Source of the DNA: Herbinix hemicellulosilytica | Lineage (GTDB): Bacteria > Bacillota > Clostridia > Lachnospirales > Lachnospiraceae | Assembly: GCF_002904165.1 (NCBI RefSeq) | Contig: NZ_CVTD020000011.1 | Coordinates: 1 to 64,000, forward strand | Length of the DNA stretch: 64,000 nucleotides | Direction: 5' to 3' | Shown here: one piece after another, positions 27,093-37,427 of the stretch | Layout: every line of letters begins with the position of its first letter | Numbering within the stretch: position 1 is the first letter of the stretch | Translations under genes and position numbers: made by a program | The notes under the pieces: model-generated | The model's database searches: none | What the model was told of the DNA's origin: nothing | The model's input: only the letters and a program-made list of their open reading frames with translations

Positions 27093-28277
27093 GTGTACTC
27101 TCTATTATTGGCTCTTATTTATATTGCTTTTATCAGTCTGGGACTTCCGGACTCCTTGCTTGGCTCGGCATGGCCGGTCATGTATGAGCAGCTGGAAGTG
27201 CCGATTTCTTATGCGGGAATTGTGACAATGATTATTGCCGGAGGCTCTGTTATCTCTGGAATTTTATCCAACAGATTAACGAAAAAATTCGGTGCTGGAG
27301 TAGTCACTGTCACCAGCGTTATGATGACTGCAGTCGCTCTTATGGGATTTTCGTTTTCTGATTCTTATATTTTATTATGCCTATGGGCTTTACCCTATGG
27401 CTTTGGTGCCGGTGGGGTCGATGCGGCATTAAACAATTATGTGGCTTTACACTATGCAGCAAGGCATATGAGCTGGCTGCATTGTTTTTGGGGTGTAGGG
27501 GCAACTATAAGTCCCTATATTATGGGGTATAGCCTTACAAAAGGTTACGGTTGGAACAACGGCTATCGTTTTGTAGGAATCTTGCAGCTGATACTGACTG
27601 CCATACTATTTACAAGCCTTCCTCTCTGGAAAAGAAATAATAACGGTGATAAAGAAGATGAATCAAATTCAAAATCCTTAAGTTTAATAGAGATTCTCAA
27701 TATCAGAGGGGTCAAATTAATATTGGCTGCATTTTTCGCTTACTGTTCCCTTGAATCTACAGCAGGATTGTGGGCGAGCAGTTATTTGGCGAATTATCGG
27801 GGAGTAGACCCTGAAATTGCCGCCACTTTTGCTTCTTTATTTTATATCGGAATAACTGTCGGCCGTTTTCTTACCGGTTTTATTTACGAAAAATTAGGAG
27901 ACAAGCTGCTGATAAGATATGGAATTGGGATTATAACAGCAGGGTTAATTATGGTACTTTTACCCTTAAATGGCAATATGGTGGCTTTAGGCGGAATTGT
28001 AATCACTGGGCTTGGTTGTGCCCCCATATTTCCTGCTGTTATTCATGCCACACCTTCAAACTTTGGAAAAGAACACTCTCAGTCAATAATAGGTGTTCAG
28101 ATGGCGGGGGCATATATAGGAACTACTTTTATGCCTATGCTGTTCGGATTTATAGCAGATAATATAAGTATCGGATTATATCCTATATATTTGCTTGTCT
28201 TTACCCTCCTTATGGCACTTATGACAGAAATGCTGAATAACAAATTAGAAAAAGAGATAGTAAAAAAGACCTTATAA
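27093..28277 (+). CDS. MFS transporter
   Basis: A 394-residue, 12-helix major facilitator: SLGLPDSLLGSAWPVMYEQL in helix 1, loop 2-3 motif NRLTKKFGAG, and a second half repeating the pattern. It resembles the FucP/YbjJ-like sugar or drug group common in Firmicutes; the substrate is unknown. It starts at GTG after AAGGCGGG. The zinc transporter gene begins 26 bases after its stop, suggesting co-transcription. The IS256 element lies about 215 bases upstream, so its promoter could be affected. Confidence 0.85.
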   Translation: MYSLLLALIYIAFISLGLPDSLLGSAWPVMYEQLEVPISYAGIVTMIIAGGSVISGILSNRLTKKFGAGVVTVTSVMMTAVALMGFSFSDSYILLCLWALPYGFGAGGVDAALNNYVALHYAARHMSWLHCFWGVGATISPYIMGYSLTKGYGWNNGYRFVGILQLILTAILFTSLPLWKRNNNGDKEDESNSKSLSLIEILNIRGVKLILAAFFAYCSLESTAGLWASSYLANYRGVDPEIAATFASLFYIGITVGRFLTGFIYEKLGDKLLIRYGIGIITAGLIMVLLPLNGNMVALGGIVITGLGCAPIFPAVIHATPSNFGKEHSQSIIGVQMAGAYIGTTFMPMLFGFIADNISIGLYPIYLLVFTLLMALMTEMLNNKLEKEIVKKTL

Positions 28278-28303
28278 ATATGAATACGGAAGGAGGAGTT
28301 TTT

Positions 28304-29110
28304 ATGGAAACTTCTAGTGTACTTTTGGCTTTTGCCCTTACTTTAATAGCCGGCCTTTCAACCGGAATAGGCAGTGCTTTATCCCTGCTTACCAAACGGA
28401 CAAACACAAAATTTTTGTCCATATCCTTGGGATTTTCTGCCGGTGTTATGATTTATGTTTCTTTTGTTGAAATATTTGTACAGGCAAAAGATTCTTTGGT
28501 TTCGGAATTGGGAGAAACCGTCGGGTCTTGGGTTACTGTGGGAGGATTTTTCTTTGGGATGCTTCTAATCGGATTAATTGATAAGTTTGTTCCCTCAGCG
28601 GAGAATCCTCATGAGATACATACGGTAGAGGAAATGGACGGAACCAGCGAACATCATAAAAAAAATCTTATGAGAATGGGTATTTTAACGGCTCTGGCTC
28701 TGGGTATTCATAACTTTCCGGAAGGCCTTGCTACATTTACGTCTGCTTTAAAAGATCCCAGTTTGGGTATACCGATAACTGTAGCCATAGCCTTACACAA
28801 TATTCCTGAAGGTATAGCAGTTGCAGTTCCTATATTTTATGCTACCGGAGACAGAAAAAAGGCTTTCAGGCTATCTTTTCTATCCGGTTTGTCAGAACCT
28901 ATAGGTGCTTTGATAGGATATATATTCCTGTTCCGCTTTTTCAATGATATAATGTTTGGATTGATATTTGCGGCGGTAGCGGGAATTATGGTCTATATAA
29001 GCCTGGACGAACTGCTTCCTTCAGCAAGAGAATTTGGGGAACATCATCAGTCTATGCTAGGTCTTGTAGCAGGAATGGTATTAATGGCATTAAGTCTTTT
29101 GCTGTTGTAA
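28304..29110 (+). CDS. zupT: ZIP-family divalent metal transporter (ZupT-like)
   Basis: 268 residues, eight helices. The two ZIP signature helices are plain: ALGIHNFPEGLATF and ALHNIPEGIAVAVP, whose His/Asn/Glu/Pro residues form the binuclear metal site. It imports Zn2+ and other divalent ions. ATG at 28304 is chosen because GGAAGGAGGA lies just upstream; the ATG at 28280 lies before that site. It is followed by a terminator. The proximity to a NiCo-controlled exporter makes a metal-homeostasis neighbourhood. Confidence 0.9.
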   Translation: METSSVLLAFALTLIAGLSTGIGSALSLLTKRTNTKFLSISLGFSAGVMIYVSFVEIFVQAKDSLVSELGETVGSWVTVGGFFFGMLLIGLIDKFVPSAENPHEIHTVEEMDGTSEHHKKNLMRMGILTALALGIHNFPEGLATFTSALKDPSLGIPITVAIALHNIPEGIAVAVPIFYATGDRKKAFRLSFLSGLSEPIGALIGYIFLFRFFNDIMFGLIFAAVAGIMVYISLDELLPSAREFGEHHQSMLGLVAGMVLMALSLLLL

Positions 29111-29183
29111 TAATTTCTAATATGTAATAATTTCTAATATTTAAATAGTTTATATGGAAAATAGTACTCGTACGGTTAAAATG

Positions 29184-29240
29184 AACCGGTCTCCAAGAGT
29201 AATAATTTAGGTATAACTTTTGGAGACGGTTTGTTTTTTT
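29184..29240 (+). terminator. Terminator after the ZIP gene
   Basis: AACCGGTCTCCAA pairs with TTGGAGACGGTT around an AT-rich loop, followed by TGTTTTTTTT. Confidence 0.75.
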
Positions 29241-29338
29241 TAGTACTATTTTTTTACAGATTTTATTTCGAAGGCTTAGTGCTGACTGTATCATAATTAG
29301 TTTTAAAAATAAAAGCACAATATTATAACCTAGCTATT

Positions 29339-29467
29339 TTAAAAACCCATTTTTTCAGGAAACGGAACGGTATTTAAATTCTTATCTTTATACAAGTTTA
29401 TATACAGTATTTGGTTATCGTTATCAAGGACTGTAAGAGCAATTTTATTTTGATATTGTTTCTTAAT
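29339..29467 (-). pseudogene. Possible gene remnant in a 530-bp intergenic region
   Basis: A minus-strand open frame of about 42 codons without start codon reads like a protein C-terminus (...KIALTVLDNDNQILYINLYK..., ending PFPEKMGF). An in-frame stop lies just upstream. The remaining sequence of 29241-29773 is AT-rich with no further gene or structured element that I can support. Confidence 0.3.
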
Positions 29468-29773
29468 TTACTTTCTGTATGTAATAACCTGCTTGTTTTA
29501 GCTTATATGCTATTTTACCGGTAATACAGTTGTGTTTTAAAATACAGATAAAAACACATTAATAATACTCTAAGCAATGATTGTTATTGGTTGTTGTCGG
29601 TTAATTTATATTATCGTCTTATAAAAAATTAATTAAAATGTGTATGTATAGTGTTAAAATCTAATTAAATTTTAAATTTATAATAGTGGTATATTTTAAT
29701 GAATAAAGATAAAATATAAAGGAAAAAAGTGGCATAAATTAATAAATCCCTTATTCATTTTACAGGAGGCATT

Positions 29774-31576
29774 ATGAGAAAATATATTAGAATTCTGATA
29801 ATTTCTGTGGCATTGTTATTTTCAGTGTTTGTATCTGTGAATTTTAATCCCAAGAAAGCTTTTGCCAAAGAGGATTTGTATGTCAGGGACTGGACAATTT
29901 ATGCTGCCCTGAAAGAAAACGGGGATCTTAAAATTACCGAGGATATTTCCTATGAATTTAATGAAAAATTTAACGGAATATATCGGTATATAGACCTTAA
30001 CGAAACTTACTCTATAACCGATATCGTAGTCAAGGAAATTGAAAGCGGAAAATTAAAAAATTTTGCTTTAAAAGAAAAAGCAAAAAACGGAGATGAAGGA
30101 GTATATACGGTTGAAAAGAAAAAGGATAAAACTATTATTAAAATTTTTTCTCCCTCAAACGACGAAGTAAAAACATTCAGAATCAGTTATATCATAAATA
30201 ATGCTGCAACAAAATATAACGATACCGGTGAACTTTACTATAAATTTCTTGATAAAGACAACGAAACATTTATCGAAAACTTTACAGTTTATATTGATTT
30301 GCCTTTTGATGACGGCAGTGACCGGGTAAAAATATTTGCCCACGGACCGTCTAACGGAACAATAAATAAGATTGACGGCACTTATAATACCTTGCGTTAT
30401 CAACTTAAGACTACAAATGTAGAATCTAATACCCACATTGAAACAAGACTTCTGTTTCCTCCCGAATATATTAGAGAATCCACAAATATTGTAAACAAGG
30501 ACCGTTATCAGGAAATATTGGCTGAAGAAACGGCATTGCAAAAAATATCAGAACAGCAAAGAATAAAAAAAGAATTTAAAAAAGTGCTGTTAGGCAGGAT
30601 TTCTTTAATTATAAGTAGCATCAGTATTTTTGTTTTCATTGTTATATGGGTCATTTGCAGAAGAAAAGTCGAGCAAGATACTGTAAACAGAGTATATAAA
30701 GATATTCCCGAAGATTGTACGCCCGCATTGGCCGCTTATATAACAGGTTTATCAATTAATGCTAATATATTCTTCGCAACAGTCCTTGACTTGTTCTGCA
30801 AAGGATATTTAAAAATAAAACGCAGTAAAGATAATAAAGAAGCATCAATAAATGATAACTTTATCATTTATAAAACAAAGGATGCGGACAATACTTTGCT
30901 GCATCATGAAAGATATTTTATGACCTGGCTGTTTAACGATTTAGGAGACGGAAATTCCGTATGCTTAAAGGATATAGAAAACTACAGCAGGCAAAGTCCT
31001 CAAAAATTCAATAAAGCTATGATGACCTGGAAGAATAAAATAAAAGAAGAAGCTTTTAGGAGAGGATATTTTGACAACAGCAAGAGTGTTCATGGTTTAG
31101 TTTTAATTACACTTTCAGTTGCTTGTATAATTTTAGGATTTATTACAGTAATAAATAAAAACATAATAGGACTTTTCGATTTGGCTGCAGGTATAGTTTT
31201 GCTGATATATGGCTTATGCCTTTTTTACAGATTATCCTATAAAGGATATATACTATGCAGAAAATGGAAAGGCTTTACTAGATACATGAAACAGCTTAAA
31301 CCTAACTTATCGGCAGAAGATGTAGCAGATCCATTAGATAAATCTTTGATATATGCTCTTGGGTTTGGAATATTAAAGAAGGATATTCTTTCTTTAGGCC
31401 ATGATTTCTATACAGAAGACGGATGGTTGTTTTGGTATGTCCTTTTTGCGGATACATCGAGCAATACATTTAGTGAGAGTATAAATAATTCATTTGCAGA
31501 CAACTCTTCTTATGTCGGAAGCTTCTCAGACGGAGGCGGAGGCGGTATAGGCGGAGGAGGAACCGGTGGTTTTTAG
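29774..31576 (+). CDS. DUF2207 exported membrane protein
   Basis: 600 residues. Signal peptide 1-30 (cleavage near AFA-KE), extracellular DUF2207 domain (about 33-235), a membrane helix at 272-296, a cytoplasmic region, two further helices (about 437-490) and a Gly-rich tail (GGGGGIGGGGTGGF), the usual DUF2207 ending. The family is widespread in Firmicutes and Actinobacteria; its function is unknown, with cell-envelope roles suspected. The gene has an AGGAGG site and stands alone, followed after 145 bases by the xylanase gene in the same direction. Confidence 0.85.
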   Translation: MRKYIRILIISVALLFSVFVSVNFNPKKAFAKEDLYVRDWTIYAALKENGDLKITEDISYEFNEKFNGIYRYIDLNETYSITDIVVKEIESGKLKNFALKEKAKNGDEGVYTVEKKKDKTIIKIFSPSNDEVKTFRISYIINNAATKYNDTGELYYKFLDKDNETFIENFTVYIDLPFDDGSDRVKIFAHGPSNGTINKIDGTYNTLRYQLKTTNVESNTHIETRLLFPPEYIRESTNIVNKDRYQEILAEETALQKISEQQRIKKEFKKVLLGRISLIISSISIFVFIVIWVICRRKVEQDTVNRVYKDIPEDCTPALAAYITGLSINANIFFATVLDLFCKGYLKIKRSKDNKEASINDNFIIYKTKDADNTLLHHERYFMTWLFNDLGDGNSVCLKDIENYSRQSPQKFNKAMMTWKNKIKEEAFRRGYFDNSKSVHGLVLITLSVACIILGFITVINKNIIGLFDLAAGIVLLIYGLCLFYRLSYKGYILCRKWKGFTRYMKQLKPNLSAEDVADPLDKSLIYALGFGILKKDILSLGHDFYTEDGWLFWYVLFADTSSNTFSESINNSFADNSSYVGSFSDGGGGGIGGGGTGGF

Positions 31577-31720
31577 TTTCTATATAAGAAAAACGTATAA
31601 ATTATAGAATTTATAGGTATAATTATAGGATATTTTTATGAAAGTTGACCAAGGAATCGTTTCATGATAGAATTTTTAGATAAAGGAGGATATATTTTCT
31701 AAATGTAGGAGGAAAATGTG

Positions 31721-33013
31721 ATGGTGAAATTAGGGAAAATGTTATTTCTTTTTACAATCCTTACGGCTTTTATAATAGTCGGAGGATGCTCCCAAAAAGG
31801 AAAAAATATTTCAGACTTAAACACCGGCATAAATGATTCAAATGAAGCTTCGGAAGAAGATAAGCTGACAGACAACAATGAAACTGAAAAAGACGATAAT
31901 AGTGATACAAGTGAGCAAAATAAAGATAATGAAAATGCAGAAGGCGAAAAAGAAGAGGGGACTGTAAGTGACTTACCGTTAGTTGAAGGCGGAATAAAGG
32001 GAGTATTTGGACTTCATGATTTGTATGCCGGCACATGTATCAATACATTAGCTATTACAGTTTATTCCGATCATATTCTGGAAAATTACAACAGCATCAC
32101 GCTGGAGAATGACATGAAACCGGAAGCTATATTAAACCATCAAAAAAGTATAGAAGCCGGAGATATTGTAGTAGAGTATTCCCAAAGTACAATCAAGCAA
32201 TTGGATTGGGCTAAAAATAATAATATGAAAGCAAGAGGCCATGTACTGGTTTGGTACAGCCAGACTCCCAACTGGATTTTTTACGAAGATTTTAATACAA
32301 GTAAGGAACTTGTTGACAGAGAAACCATGCTTGCCAGAATGGAAAGCTATATAAAGCAGAATTTTGAGCTGCTGGAAGAACTGGGTTACTCAGATATGTT
32401 TTATGCTTATGATATTGTAAATGAAGCAGTACTAGATGACGGTTCTTTAAGAGACTGCCTTTGGAAACAGGTTATTGGCGATGATTATATCTGGTATGCA
32501 TTTTACTATGCCGATAAATACGCTCCGGAACATATAAAACTTTATTACAATGACTACAATGAGCAGTTTAAGACTTCTTATATAATTGATCTGGTAAATA
32601 CTTTAGTTGATGAGAACGGCAGGTATTTAATTGATGGTATCGGTTGTCAGGCACATTTATATACAAAGGATTCAATTGATGATTACATAAAAACACTGGA
32701 GGCATTCAGTGCCACAGGATTGGATGTTCAGATTACAGAAATTGATGTAAGCCTTGGAACATGGCAAGAAATTTTACAGCCTACCGAGGAAAATCTGAAA
32801 GAACAGGGACGATATTATTATGACCTTATTAAAAGGATAATCGACGGCAAAGCTCTGGGAACAATCAATGTAAGCGGTATTACTTTCTGGGGTATTTCAG
32901 ACGGAGTGTCCTGGAGAAAAGACCGCAGTCCTCTGCTTTTTGATTTGGAATTCAAACCGAAATATGCTTACTTCGGAGTTGTACAGGATTATGATCATGC
33001 AGGATTTAATTAA
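31721..33013 (+). CDS. GH10 endo-1,4-beta-xylanase lipoprotein
   Basis: 430 residues. Lipoprotein signal with lipobox VGGC (about residues 21-24), an Asp/Glu/Ser-rich linker to about 85, then a GH10 TIM barrel. The acid/base glutamate lies in YDIVNEAV and the nucleophile in ITEIDVS; NDMKPE and WYSQTPNW are also GH10 hallmarks. It hydrolyses xylan at the cell surface. ATG at 31721 is preferred over the overlapping GTG at 31718, with AGGAGG upstream. No CBM is seen, so it probably acts on soluble xylo-oligomers near the cell. Confidence 0.95.
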   Translation: MVKLGKMLFLFTILTAFIIVGGCSQKGKNISDLNTGINDSNEASEEDKLTDNNETEKDDNSDTSEQNKDNENAEGEKEEGTVSDLPLVEGGIKGVFGLHDLYAGTCINTLAITVYSDHILENYNSITLENDMKPEAILNHQKSIEAGDIVVEYSQSTIKQLDWAKNNNMKARGHVLVWYSQTPNWIFYEDFNTSKELVDRETMLARMESYIKQNFELLEELGYSDMFYAYDIVNEAVLDDGSLRDCLWKQVIGDDYIWYAFYYADKYAPEHIKLYYNDYNEQFKTSYIIDLVNTLVDENGRYLIDGIGCQAHLYTKDSIDDYIKTLEAFSATGLDVQITEIDVSLGTWQEILQPTEENLKEQGRYYYDLIKRIIDGKALGTINVSGITFWGISDGVSWRKDRSPLLFDLEFKPKYAYFGVVQDYDHAGFN

Positions 33014-33084
33014 ACATTAAGTGGTCTATGAAATTTAACTTGTTAATTATCTGTTCTCTTTTATAATAAGCTATTACAAAAATA

Positions 33085-33158
33085 AATCTGCTGTGATACT
33101 GATGCATATGCGGTCTAATAGATTTGCTTATGCTTATAATCACAGCAGATTTTTTTTG
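33085..33158. terminator. Terminator after the xylanase gene
   Basis: AATCTGCTGTGAT pairs with ATCACAGCAGATT across a long loop that also contains short GCATA/TATGC pairings, followed by eight T. Confidence 0.8.
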
Positions 33159-33294
33159 GAATTTTTTAAAAGGTATTATATTGGGGCGGCTTACTGTCAA
33201 TAAACGAGTAAGCCGAACTTTTGAATAAATTCCATTATAAACAGATAATATATTCCTATGGAAAATGCAGAAAGTATATTTGGAGGAATTTGCC

Positions 33295-34023
33295 GTGAAT
33301 GAGGGACTTGTAGTTGTTGTAAGGGCAATAATAAGTTTTTTTACTTTGCTTATACTTACAAAGTTTTTAGGAAAGGAGCAAATAAGTCAATTAACATTTT
33401 TTGATTATATTCTTGGTATTACGATAGGATCGATTGCTTCGGAAGCAACTGTAGATTTATCAAGCAGGGCATGGCCTCATTTTATAGGCCTGGTTTCATG
33501 GGCCGGCCTGGCTTTTTTAATGCAATTTATTACATTAAAATGGAGATATGCGGCAAAAGTAATAGAAGGGGAACCGACTATAGTTATAATGAACGGAAAG
33601 ATTATGGAAAATGTTCTAAGAAAAATGAAATTTAGAATTTCTGATATATTAACCCTTCTTCGCAACCAGGGCATATTTGATTTGAATGAAGTTGATTATG
33701 CGATACTGGAACCTAACGGCAGTTTATCTGTTCTAAAAAAAGCGGAATATCTTCCCTTAACCCCTAAAGATATGAATATACCGGTTAAACCTACCGGTAT
33801 CAGTACGGAACTGGTTTATGACGGAGTACTTATTGAAGAAAACTTAAGACAAATGAATAAGGATAAGAAATGGCTTTTGAGCCAGCTTAAGAAATATGGA
33901 ATAAATGATATTTCAGAAGCATTTTTGGTTACATTAAATGATGCAGGAAGCCTATATGTAGATAAATATAAGGATAATATTAAAAAGGTAAAAGATATAG
34001 GTGACTATAAAGGTCCGCACTAG
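33295..34023 (+). CDS. DUF421 (YetF-like) membrane protein
   Basis: About 242 residues: three N-terminal membrane helices (LVVVVRAIISFFTLLILTKFLGKEQ...) followed by the cytoplasmic DUF421/YetF domain (about 80-220), containing ILTLLRNQGIFDLNEVDYAILEPNG, a family signature. The family is common in spore-forming Firmicutes; function unknown. The GTG start at 33295 is preferred: GGAGG lies 8 bases upstream, while ATG 33265 has none. The next gene, a DUF4363 protein, begins 10 bases later, a frequent pairing. Confidence 0.85.
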   Translation: MNEGLVVVVRAIISFFTLLILTKFLGKEQISQLTFFDYILGITIGSIASEATVDLSSRAWPHFIGLVSWAGLAFLMQFITLKWRYAAKVIEGEPTIVIMNGKIMENVLRKMKFRISDILTLLRNQGIFDLNEVDYAILEPNGSLSVLKKAEYLPLTPKDMNIPVKPTGISTELVYDGVLIEENLRQMNKDKKWLLSQLKKYGINDISEAFLVTLNDAGSLYVDKYKDNIKKVKDIGDYKGPH

Positions 34024-34033
34024 GAGGTCGTTT

Positions 34034-34399
34034 ATGAGAAAATTCCTGATTTACGCAATCCCTATAACATCATTAATTATATTTATTTTGATAATGCAAA
34101 GCGGAAATATTCTAAAAAAACCTTTTGGAGATAATGACAACTTTCCTCAGGCAATAAACGATTTAATAGAAGCTGTAGGTAAAGAGTATTGGGATGTGGC
34201 AGACCAAAAAGTTGAAAGTTTGACAAAAGCCTGGAAAAAGGTTTTAAATCGGGTACAATTTAGTTCCGAAAGAGATGAAATTAATAAAATAAATATTTGC
34301 ATAGCAAGAATTAAAGGAGCTATTATGGCAAAAGATAAAACAAATGCTCTAATGGAACTTTACGAAGCTTTTTATCATTGGGAAGACTTGGGCAGTTAA
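34034..34399 (+). CDS. DUF4363 protein
   Basis: 121 residues with an N-terminal membrane anchor (about 4-24) and a helical extracytoplasmic domain containing DLIEAVGKEYWDVADQKVESL and CIARIKGAIMAKDKTNALMEL, typical of DUF4363. ATG at 34034 has an AGGAGG site (34022-34027). Pairing with DUF421 suggests the two work as one membrane unit. Confidence 0.8.
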   Translation: MRKFLIYAIPITSLIIFILIMQSGNILKKPFGDNDNFPQAINDLIEAVGKEYWDVADQKVESLTKAWKKVLNRVQFSSERDEINKINICIARIKGAIMAKDKTNALMELYEAFYHWEDLGS

Positions 34400-34552
34400 A
34401 AGTTATGTATAAATACCTGTTTTAACATACTTGCATTCCGTGATTTTCTATTTTATTATCTAAATAGTATTTATTTTTTCGATATTATCAAAAAAATACA
34501 GAATATGTAAAAAATAATTTATAAAATTTTGTCAATTAGACTGGAGATTTTT

Positions 34553-37291
34553 ATGAAGAAACTTGTAATTGGCATATTAGCGCATGTGGATGCAGGTAAA
34601 ACTACTCTTGCGGAAAGTATCTTATATCTTTCGGGCAGCATACGAAAATTGGGCAGAGTTGATCATAAAAATGCGTTTTTGGATAATTACGAACTTGAAC
34701 GGGCCAGAGGAATTACAATTTTTTCAAAACAGGCGAGGTTTACCTATAATGATATGGAAGTAAATTTGCTTGATACCCCCGGCCACGTGGATTTTTCGGC
34801 AGAAATGGAGAGAACTCTTCAGGTTTTGGATTATGCCATCTTAGTTATAAGCGGCAGTGACGGTGTGCAGGGGCATACGGAAACATTATGGAAACTGCTT
34901 GACCGCTATAAAATCCCGACTTTTTTATTTATAAACAAAATGGATCTGGAAGTAGCAGACCGCCATACACTGATGAATGAGATAAAAAAGAAGCTAAACG
35001 AAGCTTGTTTAGATTTTTCGGACGATAATGATGAAATATTTTTGGAAAATGTGGCCATGTGTGACGAAAAGCTTCTTAATAAATATATTGAATCCGGAAG
35101 AATAGAATACAGTGATATTATTGAACTGATCTGTCAAAGAAAAGTATTTCCGTGTTATTTCGGCTCAGCATTAAAAATAGAGGGGGTAGAAGAATTCCTT
35201 AATGGACTAAACCGTTATACCAGTTCCAAGAAATATCCTCAAGCATTTGGAGCTAAGGTGTATAAAATAACCAGAGACGAACAGGGAACCAGACTTACCC
35301 ATATAAAAGTTACAGGGGGCAGTTTGAAGGTTAAAATGCCTTTAACTAACCGTAAAGAAAATGGTATTGACAAAGTTAATATAAGCGCTTCTTATAAGCC
35401 TGAGGATATATGGGAAGAAAAAATAGACCAAATACGTATATATTCCGGAGCCAAATATGAAACGGTAGAAGAAATACAAGCCGGTGAGGTTTGTGCGGTT
35501 ACCGGTTTAGGCAAAACCTATCCAGGAGAAGGACTTGGTATTGAAAAAGATTTGGATATGCCGTATTTAAAACCTGTTCTTACTTATCAGCTGATTCTTC
35601 CGCCTGCCTGTAACGCATTTAATATGCTATCAAAGCTAAAGCAGCTGGAAGAAGAAGACCCGACCTTACATATTGTTTGGCATGAAAAACTGCAGGAGAT
35701 TCATATTCAGTTAATGGGCGAAGTACAGACAGAGATTCTAAAAACGCTTATACAGGAACGTTTTAACGTCGAAGTGGAATTTGGACCTGGAAATATTTTG
35801 TATAAAGAAACCATACTCGAGCCGGTAGTCGGAGTAGGTCATTTTGAACCTCTCAGACATTATGCGGAAGTACATCTTCTTTTAGAGCCTCTTAAGCCGG
35901 GTTCGGGGCTGGTTTTTGACAGTATCTGCAGTGAAGATAATCTGGAACGCAGCTGGCAAAGGCTTATACTTACCCATTTACAGGAAAAGGAACATTTAGG
36001 GGTATTAACAGGATCACCTATAACCGATATGAAAATAACCCTGGTTGCCGGCCGGGCTCATTTAAAACATACCGAGGGCGGTGATTTCAGACAGGCTACC
36101 TATCGGGCGGTCCGCCAAGGGTTAAAAAAAGCTAAAAGCGTCCTTCTTGAACCATATTATTCGTTTCGGATGGAAATTCCTGCCGAATGTGTAGGAAGGG
36201 CTATGACGGATATTCAAAGAATGAACGGAAGTTTTGATCCGCCGCAAGTAAGCGGCGATATGGCTGTCCTTTGCGGCTTTGCCCCTGTTGCTACCATGAA
36301 CGGATATCAGGTGGAAGTCAACGCCTATACCCACGGGAAAGGCAATCTGTTTTGTACTCCGGACGGATACAGGCCTTGTCATAATCAGGAAGAAATAATA
36401 GCTAAAATCGGATATGACAGTGAGCTTGATCCCGACAATCCAACCGGATCGGTTTTCTGTTCCCACGGTGAAAGCTTTATAGTAAGCTGGGATCAGGTCG
36501 AAAAATTTATGCATATTGAAAATAATATGAAAGAGCTATTTGTTCAAAGCAGTAATGATGTTTTGCAAGATTCAGAAATAGATATAAAACCAGATAAGGC
36601 TTCCGACAATAAAAAAGATTTTTGGGAAGAAGAAAAAGAACTTGAGGAAATATTTACACGGACTTACGGCCCAATAAAGCAAAGCGCCGTATATACCCAA
36701 AGCAAACTTGGGTATGAGAAAAATCCGTACAAAAAAAGTAATTTGGATTATAAAAAAGATTACGGTAATAATTCCGGAAACAAGAATTTTAATAAACCGG
36801 TCAATGAATATATTCTGGTTGACGGCTATAACATAATATATTCATGGGACGAACTTAGCGAACTGGCCAAAGATAATATGGATGCTGCAAGATACAGGCT
36901 GATGGATATTTTGTGTAATTATCAGGGATTTAAAAAATGCACCGTAATTCTGGTTTTTGATGCCTATAAAGTAAAAGGCGGACTGGGATCCGTGCAGGAG
37001 TATCATAATATCCACGTCGTGTATACAAAAGAGGCCGAAACGGCAGACCAATATATCGAAAAAGTAACCCATGAAGTGGCTAAGGAAAATCGTGTGGTAG
37101 TTGCCACTTCAGATGCGATAGAACAATTAATAATATTGGGTAAAGGAGCTACAAGGCTTTCGGCAAAAGAATTTAAAGAAGAAATAATGAGGGTAGAAAA
37201 TATTATCCGGCAGGATTATCTTGGTAAGTATTCAAAAGGAAAAGCTTATCTTGGAGAAAAAATGCCTGAAAATATTAATGGGGATGATTGA
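34553..37291 (+). CDS. TetM/EF-G-like ribosomal-protection GTPase fused to an NYN (YacP/Rae1-like) nuclease domain
   Basis: 912 residues, about 270 longer than TetM-type proteins. The N-terminal GTPase has all motifs: AHVDAGKTT (G1, 10-18), RARGITI, DTPGHVDFS, NKMD and GSAL. EF-G domains II-V continue to about 640 (EPYYSFRMEIPAE and a C-terminal WDQVEKFMHIE helix as in TetM). A charged, Lys/Asn-rich linker (about 650-745) leads to an NYN domain (752-900) with acidic residues in LVDGYN (D757), VFDAY (D803), TADQYI (D832) and ATSDA (D854), as in YacP/Rae1, a ribosome-associated endoribonuclease of Bacillus. The fusion suggests ribosome-targeted RNA cleavage or rescue; tetracycline resistance is uncertain. 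Start ATG 34553 follows CTGGAG. Confidence 0.85.
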   Translation: MKKLVIGILAHVDAGKTTLAESILYLSGSIRKLGRVDHKNAFLDNYELERARGITIFSKQARFTYNDMEVNLLDTPGHVDFSAEMERTLQVLDYAILVISGSDGVQGHTETLWKLLDRYKIPTFLFINKMDLEVADRHTLMNEIKKKLNEACLDFSDDNDEIFLENVAMCDEKLLNKYIESGRIEYSDIIELICQRKVFPCYFGSALKIEGVEEFLNGLNRYTSSKKYPQAFGAKVYKITRDEQGTRLTHIKVTGGSLKVKMPLTNRKENGIDKVNISASYKPEDIWEEKIDQIRIYSGAKYETVEEIQAGEVCAVTGLGKTYPGEGLGIEKDLDMPYLKPVLTYQLILPPACNAFNMLSKLKQLEEEDPTLHIVWHEKLQEIHIQLMGEVQTEILKTLIQERFNVEVEFGPGNILYKETILEPVVGVGHFEPLRHYAEVHLLLEPLKPGSGLVFDSICSEDNLERSWQRLILTHLQEKEHLGVLTGSPITDMKITLVAGRAHLKHTEGGDFRQATYRAVRQGLKKAKSVLLEPYYSFRMEIPAECVGRAMTDIQRMNGSFDPPQVSGDMAVLCGFAPVATMNGYQVEVNAYTHGKGNLFCTPDGYRPCHNQEEIIAKIGYDSELDPDNPTGSVFCSHGESFIVSWDQVEKFMHIENNMKELFVQSSNDVLQDSEIDIKPDKASDNKKDFWEEEKELEEIFTRTYGPIKQSAVYTQSKLGYEKNPYKKSNLDYKKDYGNNSGNKNFNKPVNEYILVDGYNIIYSWDELSELAKDNMDAARYRLMDILCNYQGFKKCTVILVFDAYKVKGGLGSVQEYHNIHVVYTKEAETADQYIEKVTHEVAKENRVVVATSDAIEQLIILGKGATRLSAKEFKEEIMRVENIIRQDYLGKYSKGKAYLGEKMPENINGDD

Positions 37292-37427
37292 TTTAGTAAG
37301 CATGTCATATAAGGTATTGTTTTAGTAATAATTGATATAATTTTGATTGACAGTTTGTAAAAAAATAATAGTATATATATAATATTTCACATTAGCACAT
37401 TAAAGTTATAAATCGGTAAGGTATTTT

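Noticed and set aside
36122-36514. Minus-strand open frame inside the GTPase-nuclease gene
   Set aside because: Antisense shadow of the EF-G-like domain coding sequence.
34553-37291. Simple annotation as a tetracycline-resistance gene
   Set aside because: The TetM-like part is only two-thirds of the protein; the NYN fusion and lack of a resistance context make a resistance function unproven.
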